Shown in pieces: positions 57,568 to 64,000 of a stretch of 64,000 nt of DNA (its first letter is position 1; each line of letters opens with the position of its first letter). The stretch is from Comamonas sp. Lineage in GTDB: Bacteria > Pseudomonadota > Gammaproteobacteria > Burkholderiales > Burkholderiaceae_C. Made by a program: the position numbers and the translations under genes. The notes under the pieces were generated by a model. That model worked only from the letters and a program-made list of their open reading frames with translations. It did no database searches and was not told where the DNA came from. The DNA is taken from positions 744,001-808,000 of the forward strand of contig JAJPEQ010000013.1 of NCBI GenBank assembly GCA_021166775.1. The letters run 5' to 3'.

Positions 57568-59145
57568 CTACGCTTTCAGGAACAATTCTCGGTACTGCTC
57601 GCGCAGCAGGTTCTTCTGCACCTTGCCCATGCTGTTGCGCGGCAGCTCGCTCGCGACGAAGCAGCGGCGGGGCACCTTGAAGTGCGCCAGCGTGTCGCGC
57701 AGGCGGGCGATGATGGCCTCGGGATCGGGTTTCGCGCCCGCGCGCGGCACGACGACGGCCACGCCCACCTCGCCGAAATCGGCGTGCGGCACGCCGACCA
57801 CCGCGCTCTCGGCCACGCCCGGCATCTCGTTGATCCAGCTCTCGACCTCGGCCGGATAGACGTTGAAGCCGCCGCTGATGATGAGGTCCTTGCCACGCCC
57901 GACGATGGTGACGTAGCCGCGCGCGTCCTGCTGACCGACGTCGCCGGTCTTGAACCAGCCGCCCTCGGCGAATTCCTGCGCGGTCTTTTCGGGCATGTGC
58001 CAGTAGCCCTTGAAGACGTTGGGGCCGCGCACCTGGATGGCGCCGATCTCGCCCGCGGGCAAGGCCGCGCCCGCATCGTCCACCACGCGCAGCTCAACGC
58101 CCGGCAGCGGGAAGCCCACGGTGCCGCCCCGGCGCTCGCCCTGCCCGCCGTGACGCACGTCACGCGCATAGGGGTTGGAGCAAAGCATCACCGTCTCGCT
58201 CATGCCGTAGCGCTCGAGGATGGTGTGGCCGGTGCGCTGCTGCCACGCGGCAAAGGTGTCGACCAGCAGCGGCGCCGAGCCCGAGATGAAGAGCCGCATG
58301 TGCGCCGCCGCCTCGCGCGTGAGCGCGGGCTCGGCCAGCATGCGCACGTAGAGCGTGGGCACGCCCATGAAGACGCTGGCGCGCGGCATGGCGGCAATTA
58401 CCGCCCGCGCATCGAAGCGGTTGAACCAGATCATGGGACTGCCATTGATGAGCGCGCCGTGCACGCCCACGAACAGGCCGTGCGCGTGGTAGATCGGCAG
58501 CGCGTGGATCAGCACGTCGCCGCCTTGCTCAGGCGTTCTCCAGCCCCAGTAGTCCTTGAGCACCAGCGCGTTGGACAGCAGGTTGCCGTGCGTGAGCATC
58601 GCGCCCTTGCTGCGCCCCGTGGTGCCGCTGGTGTAAAGGATGCAGGCGAGATCGTCTTTGGTGCGCCTGACGGGCGTGTGCGCATCACTGCAGTGCGCGG
58701 CGCGCTCCAGCAGGCTGCCGTTGCGCTCCTGCCCCAGCGTGAAGACATGGCGCGTGCCCGCCTTGAAGGCGATCTTGGAAACCCAGCCGAAATGCTCGGG
58801 CGTGCAAACGACGACGGCGGGCGTCGCATCGCCGATGAAGTAGTCGATCTCGGCCTGCTGGTAGGCGGTGTTGAGCGGCAGGAAGATGAAACCGCAACGC
58901 AGCGTCGCCAGGTACAGCAGCAAGGCTTCTACGGATTTTTCCACCTGCACCGCGACGCGACTGCCCTCGGGCAAATCCAGCGACAGCAGCAGGTTGGCGA
59001 TGCAGGCGCTCGCGCGATCCAGGTCACGCCAGGAGTAGTTCAGCGGCCTGCCATCGCACGCGCTGGCGTAAACCGCCGTCTGGTCCAGATCCGCGGGGAA
59101 GGCCGCGCGCAAGGCACTGTACAGATTTTGCGAAGGGAACTGCAT
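57568..59145 (-). CDS. matB: Malonyl-CoA synthetase-like acyl-CoA ligase
   Basis: Activates malonate (or methylmalonate) to the CoA ester with ATP. The 525-residue adenylate-forming enzyme has the P-loop YTSGTTGRSKGAMLTHGN, the motif YGMSETVML, the hinge region GRGKDLIISGGFNVYP and the catalytic Lys in NSMGKVQKN. The N-terminus QNLYSALRAAFP and overall size fit MatB. It lies 19 bases after the crotonase-fold gene and so in one transcription unit with lgt. No malonate transporter is adjacent. Confidence 0.87.
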   Translation of the reverse strand: MQFPSQNLYSALRAAFPADLDQTAVYASACDGRPLNYSWRDLDRASACIANLLLSLDLPEGSRVAVQVEKSVEALLLYLATLRCGFIFLPLNTAYQQAEIDYFIGDATPAVVVCTPEHFGWVSKIAFKAGTRHVFTLGQERNGSLLERAAHCSDAHTPVRRTKDDLACILYTSGTTGRSKGAMLTHGNLLSNALVLKDYWGWRTPEQGGDVLIHALPIYHAHGLFVGVHGALINGSPMIWFNRFDARAVIAAMPRASVFMGVPTLYVRMLAEPALTREAAAHMRLFISGSAPLLVDTFAAWQQRTGHTILERYGMSETVMLCSNPYARDVRHGGQGERRGGTVGFPLPGVELRVVDDAGAALPAGEIGAIQVRGPNVFKGYWHMPEKTAQEFAEGGWFKTGDVGQQDARGYVTIVGRGKDLIISGGFNVYPAEVESWINEMPGVAESAVVGVPHADFGEVGVAVVVPRAGAKPDPEAIIARLRDTLAHFKVPRRCFVASELPRNSMGKVQKNLLREQYRELFLKA

Positions 59146-59164
59146 CCGGGTCACCTCAAGGCAA

Positions 59165-59971
59165 TCAAAACCGTGGCCTGCGCTTGTCGAGAAAGGCGGC
59201 GATGCCCTCGCGGTGCTCGGCGCTGTCGGCGTAGGCGTACGGGTCAGAGCTATCAACATTCATAGCTGCTCGCGCTTGTCCAGAGGTCGTTTCAGTCACT
59301 TTTGACTCAAAAACGCCACGCAGCGTCTGCTTGGTCAGGCGCGCCGCCTGCGGCGCCAGCCGCGCGATGCGATCGGCCGTGGCCTGCGCCTCGTCCATCA
59401 GCACGTCGGCTGTTACCACACGGCTCAGGAACCCTCGCGCCAGCATCTGCGGCGCATCGAGCACGGCCGCCTCCAGAAGCATCTGCCGCGCCGTTGCGTC
59501 GCCCACGCGGCTGGCCACCAGCGCCGCTTCGCGCGGCGCCATGGGAAAGCCCAGGCGCGCGATCGGCGCGCCAAAGCGCGCGTGCGTTTCCGCGACGCGG
59601 ATGTCGCAGCAGCTCGCGATCTCCACGCCCGCGCCCATGCAGGCGCCGCGGATCACCGCGACGATGGGCACGTCGCACGCGAGCATGGCCGAGAGGCCAC
59701 CCCAGACCTCGTTTTCATGGAAGTCGCGCAGCCGCGCCGCGTCGAAACGAAACGCCGGGTATTCGGAAATATCGCCCCCGGCGCAGAAGGCCGCGCCATC
59801 GCCTTTAACCAGCACGCAGCGCGCCGCCTCGTCGGCTTGAATGCGCTCGAACACGGCGCGCAGCTCGCGCCACATGGCGCGCGTCATCGCGTTCAGGCGC
59901 CCCTCATGGCGCAGGGTGACGCGCACGATGCCCGCGTCATCCACCCGTTGCAGCAGGATGCTACCGGGCAT
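59165..59971 (-). CDS. Crotonase-fold protein (enoyl-CoA hydratase family), second catalytic Glu absent
   Basis: A 268-residue member of the crotonase superfamily, with oxyanion-hole segments [12 protein letters not shown] and [17 protein letters not shown]. The Glu corresponding to rat hydratase Glu144 is Glu117. The second Glu (Glu164 in the PE of FGxPE) is replaced by Ile137 in [14 protein letters not shown], so a plain hydratase reaction is doubtful. Residues 223-243 ([21 protein letters not shown]) are encoded by a dispersed repeat inserted in frame before the C-terminal trimerisation helix. The start overlaps the lgt stop by 11 bases. Decarboxylation or isomerisation are alternatives given the adjacent matB. 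Confidence 0.85.
   Translation of the reverse strand: MPGSILLQRVDDAGIVRVTLRHEGRLNAMTRAMWRELRAVFERIQADEAARCVLVKGDGAAFCAGGDISEYPAFRFDAARLRDFHENEVWGGLSAMLACDVPIVAVIRGACMGAGVEIASCCDIRVAETHARFGAPIARLGFPMAPREAALVASRVGDATARQMLLEAAVLDAPQMLARGFLSRVVTADVLMDEAQATADRIARLAPQAARLTKQTLRGVFESKVTETTSGQARAAMNVDSSDPYAYADSAEHREGIAAFLDKRRPRF
59245..59312. repeat. Dispersed repeat, copy 8, embedded in frame in the crotonase-fold gene
   Basis: Contains TAGCTGCTCGCGCTTGTCC (59263-59281), the same core as intergenic copies, then GAGGTCGTTTCAGTCACTTT. The reading frame crosses it without a stop. Confidence 0.65.
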
Positions 59972-60782
59972 GCCCAGCCTCGGCGCGCCGCGTCCAGAAC
60001 CACAAGGCCACGCCCGCCGCGATCATCGGCAGGCACAGCCACTGGCCCATGCTCATGCCCAGCGACAGGATGCCGAGGAAATCGTCGGGCTCGCGGAAGA
60101 ATTCGGCAATGAAGCGCAGCACGCCATAACCCACGAGGAAGGCGGCCGTCACCTCGCCGCGCCGGCGCGGGCGGCGCGCGTACAGCCACAGCAGCGCGAA
60201 GAGCAGCAGGCCTTCGAGCAGGAACTGGTAGATCTGCGACGGATGGCGCGGCAGCATCGAGCCGCTTTGCGGAAACACCATGGCCCAGGGCAGATCGGGC
60301 GAGGCGAAGCGCCCCCACAGCTCGCCATTGATGAAGTTGCCGATGCGCCCCGCGGCCAGGCCCGTGGGCACGCACGGCGCAATGAAATCGATCACCTGCA
60401 GCCAGGGCCGATGGCGCGAATGGGCATACCAGATCATCGCCACGGCCACGCCCAGCATGCCGCCATGAAAGCTCATGCCGCCATGCCAGACCTGAAACAC
60501 CTCCAGCAGGTGTGTGGCGTAGTACTCGGGCTTGTAGAACAGGCAATAGCCGAGCCGCCCACCGAGGATCACGCCGAGCACGCCGAGAAACAGGATGTCC
60601 TCCACGTCCTTGCGCGACCACGCCTGATCGCCAGTGAGCGAGGCGTAGGGCTGGTGCTTCAGGCGCAGCGTGCCCAGCCCCATGAACAGCGCAAAACCAG
60701 CCAGATAGGTCAGGCCATACCAGTGAATCGCCAGCGGCCCGATCTGCAGCGCCACCGGATCGATATGGGGGTACATCAGCAT
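59961..60782 (-). CDS. lgt: Prolipoprotein diacylglyceryl transferase
   Basis: Attaches diacylglyceryl to the lipobox Cys of prolipoproteins. The 273-residue inner-membrane enzyme has the signature [14 protein letters not shown], the essential His in the periplasmic [12 protein letters not shown] region, and seven hydrophobic segments. The start is ATG 60782 or, two codons later, 60776 ([14 protein letters not shown]); both lack a strong ribosome-binding site. It is the first gene of lgt-crotonase-matB. Confidence 0.95.
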   Translation of the reverse strand: MLMYPHIDPVALQIGPLAIHWYGLTYLAGFALFMGLGTLRLKHQPYASLTGDQAWSRKDVEDILFLGVLGVILGGRLGYCLFYKPEYYATHLLEVFQVWHGGMSFHGGMLGVAVAMIWYAHSRHRPWLQVIDFIAPCVPTGLAAGRIGNFINGELWGRFASPDLPWAMVFPQSGSMLPRHPSQIYQFLLEGLLLFALLWLYARRPRRRGEVTAAFLVGYGVLRFIAEFFREPDDFLGILSLGMSMGQWLCLPMIAAGVALWFWTRRAEAGHAR

Positions 60783-60898
60783 GGCGGCGATTGTGCAGCA
60801 GCCGCATGGCGGGAAAACGCGGCTGCACCCGGCACCCGCACCCCGTTGAGCATGCGCGCCGCCCAGGCAGGGTTCACCAGTCCGGGCGTTTTCTTTCC

Positions 60899-61327
60899 TC
60901 AGGCCCCTTCCCTGACAAACGCCATGGTGGCCTGCATCAGCGCCACCACCTTGTGGTCGCCGCCCTCGCCGGTGAACGCGCGCACCTCGCCGGTGCACAC
61001 GCCCATGGTCTTGCCGGCATTCACTACGCGGCCCGCGGCCAGGAAGCGCCGTCCAATCGCGGGGCGCAGGAAGTTCACCTTGAACTCCACGGTCACCACG
61101 CCGCAGCCGACGGGCGCGCGAGTCAGCGCCGCATAGCCGCAGGCGCTGTCGACGATGCTGGTGATCGAGCCAGCATGCGCATAGCCGTGCTGCTGCGACA
61201 GCGCGCCACCGAACGGCATGTCGATGTCCACCTCGCCGTCGGCCACCCTTGCCAGGCGCGCGCCCAGGGTCTTCATCAGTCCCTGCCGCTCGAAGCTCGC
61301 GCTCACGCGCGCATGCCGTTCATCCAT
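60899..61327 (-). CDS. PaaI-type hotdog thioesterase
   Basis: A 142-residue acyl-CoA thioesterase. The hotdog motifs are [25 protein letters not shown], with the catalytic Asp, and [14 protein letters not shown]. The start [16 protein letters not shown] at 61327 has GGAAGGA six bases upstream, better than the TTG five codons earlier. It is divergent from ilvD. The natural substrate is unknown. Confidence 0.9.
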   Translation of the reverse strand: MDERHARVSASFERQGLMKTLGARLARVADGEVDIDMPFGGALSQQHGYAHAGSITSIVDSACGYAALTRAPVGCGVVTVEFKVNFLRPAIGRRFLAAGRVVNAGKTMGVCTGEVRAFTGEGGDHKVVALMQATMAFVREGA

Positions 61328-61458
61328 GTCCAGTCCTTCCAAAAGCCTCTGCGACCCACCGCGCCGCCATTCCCACCCCCTCGGCGAGCCGCGTTGGCCG
61401 CACTACACTTGGCAGAGTCTCCTTCAACCCGTGGCCGACACGCCACCCCTGCTTCGCC

Positions 61459-63153
61459 ATGACCGATCCCAAAGCCATCAACCACCGCTCCGCCCATATT
61501 ACCGAAGGCAAGGCCCGCGCACCCAACCGCTCGATGTTCTACGGCATGGGCTACAAGGAGGGTGACTTCAAGAAACCCATGGTCGGCGTGGCCAACGGCC
61601 ACAGCACCATCACGCCGTGCAACAGCGGCCTGCAGCGCCTGGCGGACGCCGCCATCGAGGGCATTCAGCTGGCCGGAGGCAATGCGCAGGTGTTCGGCAC
61701 GCCGACCATCAGCGACGGCATGGCCATGGGCACCGAAGGCATGAAGTATTCGCTCGTGAGCCGCGAGGTCATCAGCGACTGCGTCGAGACCTGCGTGCAG
61801 GGCCAGTGGATGGACGGCTGCGTCGTCATCGGCGGCTGCGACAAGAACATGCCCGGCGGCATGATGGGCATGCTGCGCGCCAACGTGCCCAGCATCTACG
61901 TGTACGGCGGCACCATTCTGCCCGGCTGCGTGAACGGCTGCGACCTGAACATCGTCAGCGTCTTCGAAGCCGTGGGCGAGAACGCCGCGGGCAAGATCAG
62001 CGACGGACAGCTCAAAGAGATCGAGCAGCACGCGATTCCCGGCACCGGCTCGTGCGGCGGGATGTACACCGCCAACACCATGAGCAGCGCCTTCGAGGCC
62101 ATGGGCATGAGCCTGCCCTACTCGTCCACCATGGCCAACCCGCACTCCGAGAAAGTGGATTCGGCGCGCGAATCGGCCAAGGTGCTGATCGAGGCGATCA
62201 AGAAAGACCTCAAGCCCCGCGACATCGTCACGCGCAAGTCCATCGAGAATGCGGTGGCCGTGATCATGGCCGTGGGCGGCTCGACCAACGCGGTGCTGCA
62301 CTTCCTGGCGATCGCGCACGCGGCGGGCGTCGAATGGAGCATCGACGACTTCGAGCGCATGCGCAAGAAAGTGCCGGTGTTCTGCGACTTGAAGCCCAGC
62401 GGCAAGTACCTGGCGGTGGACCTGCACAAGGCCGGCGGCATCCCGCAGGTGATGAAAATGCTGCTGAACGCGGGGCTGCTGCACGGCGAGTGCATGACCA
62501 TCACCGGCAAGACCATCGCCGAAACCCTCAAGGACGTGCCCGACGAGCCGCGCGCCGACCAGGATGTGATCCGCCCGATCAACAAGCCGCTGTATGAGCA
62601 GGGGCACCTGGCCATCCTCAAGGGCAACCTCAGCCCCGAAGGGTGCGTGGCCAAGATCACGGGCCTGAAGAATCCGGTCATCACCGGCCCGGCGCGCGTG
62701 TTCGACGACGAGCAATCGGCGCTTGCGGCCATCCTGGATCACAAGATCCAGGCCGGCGACGTGATGGTGCTGCGCTACCTCGGCCCCAAGGGCGGCCCGG
62801 GCATGCCCGAGATGCTCGCGCCCACGGGCGCGCTGATCGGTGAGGGCCTGGGCGAGAGCGTGGGCCTGATCACCGACGGGCGTTTTTCCGGCGGCACCTG
62901 GGGCATGGTGGTCGGCCACGTGGCGCCCGAGGCGGCCGTGGGCGGCACCATCGCGCTGGTGCACGAGGGCGATTCGATCACCATCGACGCGCGCCAGCTG
63001 CTGCTGCAACTGAACGTGAGCGACGAGGAAATCGCGCGCCGACGCGCCGCCTGGAAGGCCCCTGCGCCGCGCTACACCCGGGGCGTGCTCGCCAAGTTCG
63101 CGCGCAACGCATCCACAGCCAGCCGCGGCGCCGTGCTCGACGCCTTCGACTGA
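61459..63153 (+). CDS. ilvD: Dihydroxy-acid dehydratase
   Basis: The third step of valine and isoleucine synthesis. The 564-residue enzyme binds an iron-sulfur cluster through cysteines in [19 protein letters not shown] and [34 protein letters not shown] near the C-terminus holds the active-site Ser. The start [17 protein letters not shown] at 61459 follows the family; the upstream open frame has no similarity. No leader peptide or riboswitch is seen before it. Confidence 0.96.
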   Translation: MTDPKAINHRSAHITEGKARAPNRSMFYGMGYKEGDFKKPMVGVANGHSTITPCNSGLQRLADAAIEGIQLAGGNAQVFGTPTISDGMAMGTEGMKYSLVSREVISDCVETCVQGQWMDGCVVIGGCDKNMPGGMMGMLRANVPSIYVYGGTILPGCVNGCDLNIVSVFEAVGENAAGKISDGQLKEIEQHAIPGTGSCGGMYTANTMSSAFEAMGMSLPYSSTMANPHSEKVDSARESAKVLIEAIKKDLKPRDIVTRKSIENAVAVIMAVGGSTNAVLHFLAIAHAAGVEWSIDDFERMRKKVPVFCDLKPSGKYLAVDLHKAGGIPQVMKMLLNAGLLHGECMTITGKTIAETLKDVPDEPRADQDVIRPINKPLYEQGHLAILKGNLSPEGCVAKITGLKNPVITGPARVFDDEQSALAAILDHKIQAGDVMVLRYLGPKGGPGMPEMLAPTGALIGEGLGESVGLITDGRFSGGTWGMVVGHVAPEAAVGGTIALVHEGDSITIDARQLLLQLNVSDEEIARRRAAWKAPAPRYTRGVLAKFARNASTASRGAVLDAFD

Positions 63154-63179
63154 GACCCGCCACCGTCAGACGCTGGGCA

Positions 63180-63422
63180 TCAGCGCCGCCGACGCGGCGC
63201 CATGCCCAGCGATTCTTTTTGCCGTTCGACGCGCTCGCGCTTGCGCTCGTCCATTTTTTCCATCGCCTTGCGCTTGGTGTAGCCGGTGGAATCCGCCCAG
63301 ACCCACCAGGCAGCCGTTACGGCAAAGGGCGTGAGCACCCACCACCACGACCAGGTGGCAACGGGGCCGATCTCGAGGTACTTCAACGCCACCAGAATCA
63401 CGCCCAGAATCAATGTGTACAC
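63180..63422 (-). CDS. Small Trp-rich membrane protein
   Basis: An 80-residue protein with two hydrophobic segments. The second is preceded by WSWWWV and contains AAWWVWADSTGYTKRKAMEKM, followed by a basic coiled tail KRERVERQKES. I recognise it as the family of small Trp-rich proteins (TIGR04438) of Betaproteobacteria, of unknown function. The start is GTG 63422 with GAGGTGG before it. It is divergent from the cytochrome c gene. Confidence 0.85.
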   Translation of the reverse strand: MYTLILGVILVALKYLEIGPVATWSWWWVLTPFAVTAAWWVWADSTGYTKRKAMEKMDERKRERVERQKESLGMAPRRRR

Positions 63423-63530
63423 AGGCCACCTCAGGTCAAAGATCAGGGGAATTGATCGATCAGGTCAACTGAGGTTACTAGAATAGCGTTGTCTCAACCG
63501 TATTTCCACCAACCTTTTGAAGGAAGACCC

Positions 63531-63842
63531 ATGAAAGCTGCCCTGATTGCGCTGACTCTCGCATTCGCCGCGTCCGCACCAGCATTCGCCCAAGACGCCT
63601 CCGCGCTGGCCAAATCCAAGAACTGCCTGTCGTGCCACAACGTGGACAAGAAGGTGGTTGGCCCGTCGTACAAGGACGTCGCCAAGAAGTTCGCCGGCCA
63701 GAAGGATGCCGAAGCCCAGCTGATCAAGGCCGTGATGGAAGGCAGCAAGGGCGTCTGGGGTCCGATCCCCATGCCCGCCAACAAGAACGTGAGCCAAGCT
63801 GAAGCCAAGCAGCTGGTGGACTGGATCCTCTCGCTCAAGTAA
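63531..63842 (+). CDS. Small cytochrome c (class I, c-551/c-552 type)
   Basis: A 103-residue periplasmic electron carrier. The signal peptide is residues 1-20 (ending APAFA), heme motif CLSCH follows the KSKN stretch, and the axial Met is in WGPIPMPANKNVS. AAGGAAG precedes ATG 63531. It probably donates electrons to a terminal oxidase or peroxidase. The strong terminator right after it and its own upstream region indicate a single-gene transcript. Confidence 0.94.
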   Translation: MKAALIALTLAFAASAPAFAQDASALAKSKNCLSCHNVDKKVVGPSYKDVAKKFAGQKDAEAQLIKAVMEGSKGVWGPIPMPANKNVSQAEAKQLVDWILSLK

Positions 63843-63864
63843 TCCAGCGCCTGCGCTGGTCGGC

Positions 63865-63900
63865 AAGAGGCCGCGGAGCTCAGGCTCCGCGGCCTCTTGC
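63865..63900 (+). terminator. Terminator after the cytochrome c gene
   Basis: A 15-bp perfect stem AAGAGGCCGCGGAGC/GCTCCGCGGCCTCTT with loop TCAG. The last 100 bases of the window after it hold no gene I can support. Confidence 0.85.
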
Positions 63901-64000
63901 ATTTTGAGCCACCTCAACACATTGCCATGCATTCCGTGGCAGGATTAAAAATCTTGGATCCCGCTCAGGGTTATTCCCTTTTCCCACCTGCGACGAAGAG

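Noticed and set aside
61328-61458. Branched-chain amino acid leader peptide before ilvD
   Set aside because: No short frame rich in Ile, Val or Leu and no terminator-antiterminator pair was seen.

Overview
The window looks like chromosomal DNA of a Betaproteobacterium, most likely Burkholderiales family Comamonadaceae (Acidovorax/Hydrogenophaga-like). The evidence is the very high GC with dense ATGA-coupled genes, the EarP/EF-P pair with an Arg32 EF-P, a phasin and 3-hydroxybutyrate dehydrogenase (polyhydroxyalkanoate metabolism), a small Trp-rich protein of a type I associate with this family, and a dispersed ~55-base repeat with a GATAGCTGCTTGCGCTT-like core that I associate with Comamonadaceae. 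No insertion sequence, prophage or CRISPR array is visible. No species assignment is possible.

Layout. 0-9 kb: 3' end of a TonB-dependent (copper-type) receptor; a queuosine module (yhhQ-queC, minus strand) behind a candidate preQ1-I riboswitch; murB; yajQ; a retropepsin-like protease; an HD protein with a lost HD dyad; plsY; a diguanylate cyclase; ybaK. 9-16 kb: alpha/beta hydrolase, prfB with its programmed frameshift, pepN, fbp, a MarC-family protein and tRNA-Thr(CGT). 16-25.6 kb: the most distinctive region, a seven-gene collinear cluster of TetR regulator, NitT/TauT-type ABC importer, SdsA-like alkylsulfatase, GMC alcohol oxidoreductase and a large arylsulfatase. It reads as one unit for uptake and breakdown of organic sulfate esters, with two strong palindromes in front. 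25.6-36.4 kb: cytochrome b plus a periplasmic protein, a class III CoA-transferase, earP-efp, an OmpR/EnvZ-type pair, hbdH, an alpha/beta hydrolase coupled to relA, and tRNA-Val(GAC). 36.5-48.5 kb: pcaF-like thiolase divergent from gcdH, adenine deaminase, serB-crcB, LOG protein, cytochrome P450, a flavocytochrome c sulfide dehydrogenase pair, rmuC and a 2-hydroxyacid dehydrogenase. 48.5-64 kb: nhaD, pncB, thioesterase, phasin, a type II 3-hydroxyacyl-CoA dehydrogenase-like SDR, pbpG, leuA with a Leu-rich leader peptide and attenuator-like hairpin, dsbB, a universal stress protein, matB, a crotonase-fold protein, lgt, a PaaI-type thioesterase, ilvD, a Trp-rich small protein and a small cytochrome c.

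The most informative non-coding signals are: the preQ1-I-like structure before yhhQ-queC; the leucine leader and attenuator before leuA; two perfect palindromes before the sulfatase operon; TGC-N3-GCA sites around the phasin promoter; a TTGACG-N4-CGTCAA palindrome before the SDR; and eight copies of the dispersed repeat. Two of those copies are embedded in frame inside pepN and the crotonase-fold gene, and a third supplies the stop codon of the GMC gene. Positions of starts were chosen by eye from ribosome-binding sites and family N-termini; no database search was possible.
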